49,645 nt of DNA from SCUN01 sp964343975. Lineage in GTDB: Bacteria; Acidobacteriota; Vicinamibacteria; Vicinamibacterales; SCN-69-37. The stretch is taken from the NCBI GenBank assembly GCA_964343975.1, contig CAYFLU010000005.1:1-49645 (forward strand). The letters are read 5' to 3'. The translations under genes were made by a program, and so were the position numbers. Below, piece by piece: positions 1-6,915 of this stretch; position 1 is the stretch's first letter, and every line of letters begins with the position of its first letter. A model generated the notes under the pieces. That model worked only from the letters and a program-made list of their open reading frames with translations. It was not told the origin of the DNA and did no database searches.

Positions 1-621
1 GTAGATCATCGAGTTTCCGGGCACGTAGGCCAACGGCTCGAAGTAGTCCGCCAGGTGCTCCATCGTCACCGCCAGCCACGGACACGTCGGATGCACGTAG
101 TCCTGCTGAATGACGATGGAACGGCCGGGCACGAGGGCCGGAAAGAACTCGCGGACGATGACGTCGTTGATCGACCAGGTCTTGGCGAGGTCGATGAACA
201 ACACGTCGATCGCAACCTCCGCCGGCCAGGTGCAGTTCCGGACATCGCCCTCGTGCACCTCGAGCAGCGATGCCACCTCGCGCGTTTGCCAGTCAAAGAT
301 CGGCCGCACCGAATCGCCGGCGGCGAATGTGCCGAACTTCTTCAGATACGAACCGGCCTGATGCGCATCGGCCACGAACAGGTCGTAGGAATAAATCGCG
401 CCCCGACGCGTCAGACCGCGCGAGTTGGCCTGGACGCCCATGCCGAGTGCGAGCGTCGACCCGCCGAGGAAGCAGCCGGCGTAGATGATCGCGCCCTCGC
501 CGGTCCAGTAGTCGCGGCCCATGGCGTAGAGGAACTGACGCTCCTCCATCGACAACATCGTGACTACCGTGCGCACTTCCGGCGGCAGCGTCACCGATCG
601 CCACTCGCGAATCGCGTCCAT
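1..621 (-). CDS. Class I methyltransferase-like protein (TylF-like layout), 3' end beyond the window
   Basis: The gene starts at an ATG at 621 and reads leftward without a stop to base 1 (207 codons), so its C-terminus is missing. The protein has a Rossmann-like loop GCFLGGST near residue 50, an acidic YSYDLF strand near residue 80, then VLFIDLAKTW and QQDYVH further on. This order resembles TylF/macrocin-O-methyltransferase-type SAM enzymes, but no substrate can be named. A GTG two codons upstream is an alternative start. A TACGCT -10 box at 630-635 (minus) lies 8 bases before the ATG, with no Shine-Dalgarno sequence, so the message may be leaderless. It is divergent from the Asp-box protein gene, with 60 bases between the starts. 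I am confident that it is a real gene and less sure of the family. Confidence 0.75.
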   Translation of the reverse strand, partial: MDAIREWRSVTLPPEVRTVVTMLSMEERQFLYAMGRDYWTGEGAIIYAGCFLGGSTLALGMGVQANSRGLTRRGAIYSYDLFVADAHQAGSYLKKFGTFAAGDSVRPIFDWQTREVASLLEVHEGDVRNCTWPAEVAIDVLFIDLAKTWSINDVIVREFFPALVPGRSIVIQQDYVHPTCPWLAVTMEHLADYFEPLAYVPGNSMIY

Positions 622-629
622 GGTCACGT

Positions 630-635
630 AGCGTA
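630..635 (-). promoter_or_regulatory. -10 box of the methyltransferase-like gene
   Basis: On the minus strand TACGCT lies 8 bases before the ATG at 621. No convincing -35 box is seen. The same hexamer is used on the other strand for the divergent gene. Confidence 0.4.
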
Positions 636-666
636 GCGCGTTCCCGCTCGCTCCACCACGCGACTT

Positions 667-675
667 TGCTACGCT
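667..675 (+). promoter_or_regulatory. Extended -10 promoter, leaderless start of the Asp-box protein gene
   Basis: TGC-TACGCT (670-675 is the -10 box) ends 6 bases before the ATG at 682. Transcription should therefore begin at or within a base or two of the start codon. There is no room for a ribosome binding site. Confidence 0.5.
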
Positions 676-681
676 TGCGCC

Positions 682-3636
682 ATGCGCCGACCTCTTCTCG
701 TTGCGTTGTGGATGTGCGTGAGCCTTGCCGCCATCGCGCCGCTCTCCGCCCGCCAAACGCCACGCATCGACGCGTCGATCGTGTCCCCCACGCTCCAGTG
801 GCGGAACATCGGCCCGACACGCGGCGGACGCACCAAGGCGGCGGCCGGGATCCCGGCGCAGCCCAACATCTTCTATATCGGCGCGGTGAACGGCGGGGTG
901 TGGAAGACCACCGACTACGGCCGGACGTGGAAGCCGATCTTCGATGGTCAGCCCACCGGCTCGATCGGCGCCATCGCCATCGCGCCGTCGGATCCCAACG
1001 TCATCTATGTAGGCAGCGGCGAAGGCTTGCACCGGCCGGACCTCTCGACCGGTATGGGCATGTTCAAGTCCACCGACGGCGGCACGACCTGGACCCATCT
1101 CGGGCTGCGCGATTCCCAGCAGATCCCGCAGGTCATCGTTGATCCGCTGAACCCGAATCGTCTGTTCGTCGCCGCGCTCGGCCATCCGTACGGCCCCAAC
1201 GAAGAACGCGGCATCTTCCGGTCGATCGACGGCGGGCAGACCTTTCAGAAGGTGCTCTACAAAGACGAGAACACCGGCGGCGCCGATCTCGCCTTCGATC
1301 CGTCGAACAGCAACACGATCTACGCCACGCTGTGGGAACAGCGCCAGGCGCCGTGGGAGAACGGCGTCTTCACGGGTCCGGGCAGCGCGGTCTACAAGTC
1401 GACCGACGGCGGCACGACGTGGAAACAGATCATGACCGGACTCCCGACCTATGCCGGCGACGGCATCGGCCGGATCGGCATCACGGTCGCGCCATCGCTC
1501 CCCTCGCGCCTCTTCGCCACGGTGGATGCGCGGCAGAACGGTGGCTTGTATCGCTCGGACGATGGCGGCGAGCACTGGCGGATGGTGGGCACGGACGCGC
1601 GCGTGACATCGCGCGAAGACGACTTCGCTGAAGTGAAGGTGGATCCGAAGAATCCGGACATCGTCTACACCGCCAGCATCGTGACTTGGAAATCGACGGA
1701 TGGCGGCAACACGTTCAGCGCGCTCAAGGGCGCGCCGGGCGGCGATGACTACCATCGCCTGTGGATCAACCCGAACGATCCGAAGATCATGCTGCTCGCC
1801 GGCGATCAGGGCGCGGTGATCACGGTGAACGGCGGCGAGACCTGGAGCAGCTGGTACAACCAACCGACCGCGCAGATGTACCACGTGAGCGCCGACAACG
1901 CGTTTCCGTATCGCGTGTGCAGCGGCCAGCAGGACAGCGGCTCGGTGTGCGTGTCGAGCCGCGGCGATGACGGCGCGATCACGATCCGCGACTGGCATCC
2001 GGTGGGCGTCGAAGAGTGGGGCTACATCGCGCCGGATCCGAGCGATCCCGACATCGTGTTTGGCGGCAAGCTCACGCGCTACGACCGGCGGACGATGCAG
2101 ACGCACGACGTGATTCCGCTCGGCACACCAGACACCACACGCACGTTGCGCACGGCGCCGGTGCTCTTCTCGCCGATCGAGAAGATGTCGCTGTTCTTCG
2201 GCGCGAACGTGATCTGGAAATCGACGACCAGCGGCCAGAGCTGGACGCAGATCAGCGGCGACCTCTCGCGCCCAGCGTGGCAAGCCCCCCAAAATGTCGG
2301 GAGTTATCTCAGCTCACCCGACGCCAAGAGCACCCGCCGTGGCGTGGTCTATGCGATGGCGCCCTCCCCCATCGACGTGAACGTGCTCTGGGCGGGCACC
2401 GATGACGGCCTCATCCATCAAACGCGCGACGGTGGCAAGACCTGGACCGATGTCACGCCCGCGCAACTCACGCCGTGGGCCAAGGTGTCGATCATGGACG
2501 CGTCGCACTTCGACGTGACGAGTGCCTACGCGGCCATCAACACGCTGCGCCTCGACGAGCTGCATCCGTACATCTACCGCACGCGCAACAACGGCAAGAC
2601 CTGGGACCGCATCACGAACGGCCTCCCCGACGGCACGATCGTCAACGTCGTCCGCGAGGATCCGCTGCGCCGCGGCCTGCTCTTCGCCGGCACCGAGCAA
2701 GGCGTGTATCTCTCGTTCGACGACGGGGAGTCGTGGCAGTCGCTGCGTCTCAACATGCCGGCCGTGTCGATCCGCGACCTCATCATCAAAGACGACGACC
2801 TCGTCGTGGGCACGCACGGGCGCGGCTTCTGGATCCTCGACGACATCACGCCGCTCCGGCAGATCACGGCCGACATCATCACGCGCACGCAGACGTTCCT
2901 CTTCAAACCGACGACGGCGTGGCGGTTCCGCTGGAACAAGAACACGGACACGCCGTGGCCGCCGGATGAGCCGACGATGCCGAACCCGGCGGATGGCGTG
3001 GGCATCAACTACCTGCTGAGCCCCGGCGTGAGCGGCCCCGTCACGATCGACATCGTGGATCCGACCGGCGGACAGAACCGCGTGATCCGTCACTTCTCGA
3101 GCGACGATCCCGACGAGCCGCTCGTGCCGCTCGAGGAACGCAACATCCCCGATCACTGGATCCGGCCGCAGCAGAAGCTCGCGAATACGCCCGGCCTGCA
3201 CCGGTTCATCTGGGACCTGCGCCTCGCGCGCCCGGCCGCCGACACGTTCGCCTATCCGATCTCGGCGATCAGCGGCTACACGCCGAAGGAGCCGCGCGGC
3301 GCGTTCGTGCTGCCGGGGGCATACGTGATCCGCATGGTCGTGAACGGCCGCACGTTCGCGCAGGGGCTCACCGTGAAGATGGACCCGCGCGTGAAGACGT
3401 CCATCGCGGACCTCACGCTGCAGTTCACGCTGTCGAAGAAATTGACCGACCTGATGCAACAGCTCGTGGAGGCGAAGAAGAAGGGCCCGAACGCCGCGAT
3501 CGACGCGGCCTACGCGCCACTCACCGACCTCTTCGTGCGATTGCAGGATGCCGACGTGCGGCCGACCGCCGCGGTCGAAGCCGCCGCGAACGCCGCCATC
3601 GCGAAAGCGGAGGCGGCGCTCGCGGCCGTGAAATAG
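682..3636 (+). CDS. Secreted Asp-box (BNR/sortilin-like) repeat protein
   Basis: This is a 984-residue protein with a signal peptide (MRRPLLVALWMCVSLAA, cleavage likely after LSA near residue 23). About ten Asp-box motifs of the form S-x-D-G-G-x-T-W follow. Examples are KSTDGGTTW (two copies), RSIDGGQTF, RSDDGGEHW, KSTDGGNTF, QTRDGGKTW, RTRNNGKTW and LSFDDGESW. Such motifs mark the blades of sialidase/VPS10-type beta-propellers. The last 250 residues hold a beta-rich domain and an Ala-rich helical tail. Proteins of this kind are often labelled glycosyl hydrolases, but no catalytic set can be identified, so enzymatic function is not claimed. It is probably exported to the periplasm or surface. 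It converges on the aldehyde dehydrogenase gene with a palindrome between them. Confidence 0.9.
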   Translation: MRRPLLVALWMCVSLAAIAPLSARQTPRIDASIVSPTLQWRNIGPTRGGRTKAAAGIPAQPNIFYIGAVNGGVWKTTDYGRTWKPIFDGQPTGSIGAIAIAPSDPNVIYVGSGEGLHRPDLSTGMGMFKSTDGGTTWTHLGLRDSQQIPQVIVDPLNPNRLFVAALGHPYGPNEERGIFRSIDGGQTFQKVLYKDENTGGADLAFDPSNSNTIYATLWEQRQAPWENGVFTGPGSAVYKSTDGGTTWKQIMTGLPTYAGDGIGRIGITVAPSLPSRLFATVDARQNGGLYRSDDGGEHWRMVGTDARVTSREDDFAEVKVDPKNPDIVYTASIVTWKSTDGGNTFSALKGAPGGDDYHRLWINPNDPKIMLLAGDQGAVITVNGGETWSSWYNQPTAQMYHVSADNAFPYRVCSGQQDSGSVCVSSRGDDGAITIRDWHPVGVEEWGYIAPDPSDPDIVFGGKLTRYDRRTMQTHDVIPLGTPDTTRTLRTAPVLFSPIEKMSLFFGANVIWKSTTSGQSWTQISGDLSRPAWQAPQNVGSYLSSPDAKSTRRGVVYAMAPSPIDVNVLWAGTDDGLIHQTRDGGKTWTDVTPAQLTPWAKVSIMDASHFDVTSAYAAINTLRLDELHPYIYRTRNNGKTWDRITNGLPDGTIVNVVREDPLRRGLLFAGTEQGVYLSFDDGESWQSLRLNMPAVSIRDLIIKDDDLVVGTHGRGFWILDDITPLRQITADIITRTQTFLFKPTTAWRFRWNKNTDTPWPPDEPTMPNPADGVGINYLLSPGVSGPVTIDIVDPTGGQNRVIRHFSSDDPDEPLVPLEERNIPDHWIRPQQKLANTPGLHRFIWDLRLARPAADTFAYPISAISGYTPKEPRGAFVLPGAYVIRMVVNGRTFAQGLTVKMDPRVKTSIADLTLQFTLSKKLTDLMQQLVEAKKKGPNAAIDAAYAPLTDLFVRLQDADVRPTAAVEAAANAAIAKAEAALAAVK

Positions 3637-3648
3637 CGCGTCAGGGTA

Positions 3649-3670
3649 CCCGGGACCTGAAGGTCCCGGG
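3649..3670. repeat. REP-like palindrome between convergent genes, probable bidirectional terminator
   Basis: CCCGGGACCT at 3649-3658 and AGGTCCCGGG at 3661-3670 form a perfect 10-bp stem with a 2-base centre, followed by CTCC. It sits between the stops of two convergent genes. A related palindrome with the same CTCC flank occurs at 6881-6902. There is no long T run on either side. Confidence 0.6.
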
Positions 3671-3693
3671 CTCCAATCAGAACGTCCCCTTCG

Positions 3694-5226
3694 CTAGAGG
3701 TCGAATTTGATGCCCTGCGCGAGCGGGAGCGCGTCGGACCAATTGACCGTGTTCGTCTGGCGCCGCATGTAGGCCTTCCATGCGTCGGAGCCCGACTCAC
3801 GGCCGCCGCCGGTTTCCTTCTCGCCGCCGAACGCGCCGCCGATTTCGGCGCCGCTCGTGCCAATGTTCACGTTCGCGATGCCGCAGTCGGAGCCGTGCGG
3901 CGACAGGAACTCTTCCGCGCGACGCATGCTCTCGGTGAAGATCGCGCTCGACAACCCCTGCGGCACGCCGTTGTGCAGCGCCAGCGCCTCCGAGAAGTCG
4001 GTGTATTCGAGCAGATACAGGATCGGCGCGAAGGTCTCCGCCTTCACGATGTCCGTCTGCGCCGGCATCTTGATGATCGTCGGCTCCACGTGCTGCGGGC
4101 CGATGTCGGGCCGGCGTTTGCCGCCGCAGAGCACCTGCCCGCCCTGCGCCTTGGCCGCCTCGATGGCGGCCATCATGTCGTCCACCGCCTGCGGCGTGAC
4201 GAGCGGGCCCATGAGCGTGCCCGCCGCGAGCGGATCGCCGATCGGCACCTGCTTGTAGATCTTCAGCAACATCTCGGTCAGCGCCGGCGCCACACTCGTG
4301 TGCGCGATGATGCGGCGCGTGCTCGTGCAGCGCTGCCCCGCCGTGCCCACGGCGCCAAACGCGATCGCGCGCGACGCGAGATCGAGCCGCGCGCCTTCCG
4401 TGACGATGATCGCGTTGTTGCCGCCCAGTTCGAGGATCGTGCGGCCGAAGCGCCCCGCCACCGTCGACGACACGTGCTTGCCGACCGCCGTCGAACCGGT
4501 GAACGAGATGAGCGGCAACCGATGGTCGTTGAGCATCGCCTCGCCGACCGTCGAGCCTTTGCCGACGACGAGCGAGCACAGGCCCGTGAGTCCGTGATCC
4601 GCGAGGACCTTGTTGGCGATGTGCGTCACCGCCACGCCGCAGAGCGGCGCCGGCTCGGCCGGCTTCCAGATCACCGGATCGCCGCACACGAGCGCGATCG
4701 CGGCATTCCACGCCCACACCGCCACCGGGAAGTTGAACGCGGTGATCACGCCCACCGGGCCGAGCGGCTGCCACTGCTCCATCATCCGGTGCCCCGGCCG
4801 CTCGGACGCGAGCGTGAGGCCATACAGCTGACGCGACAGACCCACCGCGAAGTCGCAGATGTCGATCATCTCCTGCACTTCGCCGTGGCCTTCCTGCCGG
4901 ATCTTGCCCATCTCGAGCGACACGAGGTCGCCGAGCGGTTCCTTCATCTCGCGTAGCGCCGTGCCGAGATCACGCACCACGTCGCCGCGCTTCGGCGCCG
5001 GCACGTCGCGCCACGTCTGAAACGCCTTCTCGGCCGCGTCGATCACCAGGCCCGTGGTGGCGGCCGAGGCCTTCAGCACCTTGGCGATCGGTTCGCCCGT
5101 CGTCGGATTGATCGAAACGAGCGCGTCGGCATTCGACTCGACGATCCAGCGGTCGGGCCCCGTGCAGGTGCCCGGATTCACGTCTTTGATCTGAAGTTTT
5201 TTTAGCAGCGCCGCCGTATCAGCCAT
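3694..5226 (-). CDS. Aldehyde dehydrogenase of the ALDH7/antiquitin type (alpha-aminoadipic semialdehyde dehydrogenase-like)
   Basis: From the ATG at 5226 the product is 510 residues, the normal length for the family. It has the PFNFP-like strand (TAFNFPVAVW), the catalytic glutamate in LELGGNN (about residue 267) and the nucleophilic cysteine in GQRCTSTRR (about residue 301). The GQRCTSTRR context and the C-terminal GAEIGGAFGGEKETGGGRESGS are typical of ALDH7. Members oxidise L-aminoadipate semialdehyde/piperidine-6-carboxylate in lysine breakdown, or other aldehydes, with NAD. The frame stays open for 86 codons upstream, but those codons look non-coding and overlap the divergent PAP2 gene, so the shorter start is chosen. 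The enzyme is cytoplasmic. The substrate is inferred from family only. Confidence 0.88.
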   Translation of the reverse strand: MADTAALLKKLQIKDVNPGTCTGPDRWIVESNADALVSINPTTGEPIAKVLKASAATTGLVIDAAEKAFQTWRDVPAPKRGDVVRDLGTALREMKEPLGDLVSLEMGKIRQEGHGEVQEMIDICDFAVGLSRQLYGLTLASERPGHRMMEQWQPLGPVGVITAFNFPVAVWAWNAAIALVCGDPVIWKPAEPAPLCGVAVTHIANKVLADHGLTGLCSLVVGKGSTVGEAMLNDHRLPLISFTGSTAVGKHVSSTVAGRFGRTILELGGNNAIIVTEGARLDLASRAIAFGAVGTAGQRCTSTRRIIAHTSVAPALTEMLLKIYKQVPIGDPLAAGTLMGPLVTPQAVDDMMAAIEAAKAQGGQVLCGGKRRPDIGPQHVEPTIIKMPAQTDIVKAETFAPILYLLEYTDFSEALALHNGVPQGLSSAIFTESMRRAEEFLSPHGSDCGIANVNIGTSGAEIGGAFGGEKETGGGRESGSDAWKAYMRRQTNTVNWSDALPLAQGIKFDL

Positions 5227-5252
5227 ACGACTGACGATATCACTTGGCGTTT

Positions 5253-5261
5253 TGCTATTCT
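5253..5261 (+). promoter_or_regulatory. Extended -10 promoter, leaderless start of the PAP2 gene
   Basis: TGC-TATTCT ends 8 bases before the ATG at 5270. A weak CTGACG (5231-5236) could act as -35. No ribosome binding site precedes the ATG. Confidence 0.45.
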
Positions 5262-5269
5262 CGCGGCAC

Positions 5270-6049
5270 ATGACTGCCCTGCTCGGCGCTGCCGCACTCT
5301 CGGCGCTTCTGGCGCAAACACCGACGTCACCACCACCGCCCGCGCCGGTGGTCGCACCCACCGTTGCCAATCCCTTCACGAACCTGCTGCCGAATCTCGG
5401 CGAGGATGTGCGCGCGATGCCGACGCTCGAGAACGCCGGCATTCTCGCCGTGGGCGGTGTGCTCTCGCTCGTGTTCAAGAACAATCACGACGAGCGACTG
5501 CACACATGGGTACTCGAGCAGACCTCCGATTCATCGGTCGCCTCGGTCGGCAATGTACTCGGCGATGGGATCACGCAGGGCGCGGCCGCGGTGGCAGTGT
5601 GGGCGATCGGACGCGGCACTGGCAGCGTGCGCGCCGAATCGACCGGCGCGACGCTCATTCGCGCGCAGATTCTGAATGGCCTCTTCACGCAGGGCCTGAA
5701 GCTGGCCGTGGACCGCACGCGGCCCGACGGCGGTTCGCATTCGTTTCCGTCCGGCCACACGTCGGCGGCATTCGCCACCGCGGCGGTGCTCCATCACGAG
5801 TTCGGTCTCGGCGCGGCGGTGCCCGCGTACGCGCTCGGCGGACTGATCGGCTGGTCGCGCGTGCGCTCCAACCATCATTGGTTGAGTGATGTGGCGTTTG
5901 GTGCGGCGCTGGGCCTGGTGGCCGGCCGCGCGGCCTCTCACAGCGCCCCGACCGGGTGGTCGGTTGTGCCGGTGAAAACGCCCGGCGGCGCCGCGCTCTA
6001 CGTCGTCAGGACCGGACGGGCGCCAGCCGCGTCACGGCCACCGCGGTAA
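5270..6049 (+). CDS. PAP2-superfamily phosphatase, exported or membrane-associated
   Basis: The product is 259 residues from the ATG at 5270. The frame is also open from a TTG at 5252, but that would lie in the promoter. A hydrophobic N-terminus (MTALLGAAALSALLAQ) followed by a Pro-rich stretch looks like a signal peptide. The three phosphatase signatures are complete: KLAVDRTRP, SFPSGHTSA and SRVRSNHHWLSDV. They hold the Lys/Arg, Ser/His and Arg/His/Asp catalytic residues. The family dephosphorylates lipid phosphates such as undecaprenyl pyrophosphate or phosphatidic acid. Which lipid is used here cannot be told. Its last 44 bases overlap the end of the convergent DUF2177 gene. Confidence 0.88.
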   Translation: MTALLGAAALSALLAQTPTSPPPPAPVVAPTVANPFTNLLPNLGEDVRAMPTLENAGILAVGGVLSLVFKNNHDERLHTWVLEQTSDSSVASVGNVLGDGITQGAAAVAVWAIGRGTGSVRAESTGATLIRAQILNGLFTQGLKLAVDRTRPDGGSHSFPSGHTSAAFATAAVLHHEFGLGAAVPAYALGGLIGWSRVRSNHHWLSDVAFGAALGLVAGRAASHSAPTGWSVVPVKTPGGAALYVVRTGRAPAASRPPR

Positions 6050-6413
6050 GGGCGCAGGTCACGCCGCCCCACACGGTGTCGACGATCGCGAACGTGAGCG
6101 AGTAGTTGCGAAGCGTTGAGTAGTTGGTGAAGTCGTAGACGCCGAACAGGACCCAGCCGAACAGGGCGCCGTACTGCAGTGCCACGCGCATGGAGCCGTT
6201 GCTCGCGCGGGGCACGACGAAGATTGCGATGCCCGCCGCCATCAGCAGATACACCGGCAAGGTGGCCGCCCAATTGGGCGCCAGTGAGCCATCCGGGGCT
6301 GTCAGGGCAATCGGACCGAGCTGCTGGCGGTAAAACCAGCCCATCAACAGGCCGAGCCAGAGCGCGTCCAGGACGGCAAAGCTCGCGGCGGCGATGACAA
6401 GACGCTTGATCAC
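6006..6413 (-). CDS. DUF2177 family membrane protein
   Basis: The product is 135 residues from a GTG start at 6413. There are four hydrophobic segments: the N-terminal VIAAASFAVLDALWLGLL, then LPVYLLMAAGIAIFVV, a segment around GALFGWVLFGVYDFTNYSTL, and VDTVWGGVTCALTAVAV. The pattern DALWLG, GVYDFTNYSTLRN and DTVWGG is characteristic of DUF2177, a small inner-membrane family of unknown function. It follows dut with a 28-base gap and may be co-transcribed with it. Its 3' end overlaps the PAP2 gene on the other strand. Confidence 0.85.
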   Translation of the reverse strand: MIKRLVIAAASFAVLDALWLGLLMGWFYRQQLGPIALTAPDGSLAPNWAATLPVYLLMAAGIAIFVVPRASNGSMRVALQYGALFGWVLFGVYDFTNYSTLRNYSLTFAIVDTVWGGVTCALTAVAVTRLAPVRS

Positions 6414-6441
6414 TACTTTGCTATGACGCCGGGGCTCGCGC

Positions 6442-6873
6442 CTACGTCCCCGTGGACCCGAATCCGCCGCGATCGGGCCCGGCGGCGGTCGCCACTTCCT
6501 CGAACTCGGCCCGCACGAACGGCAGGATCACGCCCTGCGCGATCCGGTCTCCGCGCCGCACGATCACCGGCGCGGTTGTGACGTTCATGACCTGAATCTT
6601 CAGCTGATCCGTCGGACCGGAGTAGTCCGAGTCGAGCACCCCGACCCCGTTGGCGACAACGAGGCCCTTCTTGAGCGGCGTGCTCGAGCGGGCAAAGATG
6701 CCGAGGAAGTGCCCGGCCGGCACGGCAAACACGAGTCCGGTCGGGATCAAGACGATCTGACCGGGCTCAACCGTGACATCAGCGGAAGCCGCGAGGTCGA
6801 ACCCCGCGGCGCCGGCCGTCTGATACGACGGCAGCGGCACCGTGGGGTCGAGACGAACGATAGCAATGCGCAT
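6442..6873 (-). CDS. dut: Deoxyuridine 5'-triphosphate nucleotidohydrolase (dUTPase)
   Basis: The product is 143 residues, normal for the homotrimeric dUTPase family. It hydrolyses dUTP to dUMP and pyrophosphate, keeping uracil out of DNA and supplying dTMP synthesis. Conserved motifs appear in order: AGFDLAAS, FARSSTPLKKGL, GVLDSDYSGP (catalytic Asp region), GDRIAQGVILP and the C-terminal RGGFGSTG arm. The ATG at 6873 follows AACACGC and a G-rich run that is the 3' arm of a palindrome (6881-6902). This could expose or hide the ribosome binding site. It lies downstream of the S9 peptidase gene on the same strand. Confidence 0.95.
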   Translation of the reverse strand: MRIAIVRLDPTVPLPSYQTAGAAGFDLAASADVTVEPGQIVLIPTGLVFAVPAGHFLGIFARSSTPLKKGLVVANGVGVLDSDYSGPTDQLKIQVMNVTTAPVIVRRGDRIAQGVILPFVRAEFEEVATAAGPDRGGFGSTGT

Positions 6874-6880
6874 GCGTGTT

Positions 6881-6902
6881 CCCCCGGCCCGAAGGCCGGG
6901 GG
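6881..6902. repeat. REP-like palindrome / S9 peptidase terminator with UUCG loop
   Basis: CCCCCGGCC and GGCCGGGGG form a 9-bp stem around CGAA. Read on the minus strand, the direction of transcription, the loop is TTCG closed by C-G, an exceptionally stable tetraloop. It lies between the S9 peptidase stop and the dut start and carries the same GGGCTCC flank as the palindrome at 3649. There is no U tract. Confidence 0.6.
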
Positions 6903-6915
6903 CTCCCTCACTTCT

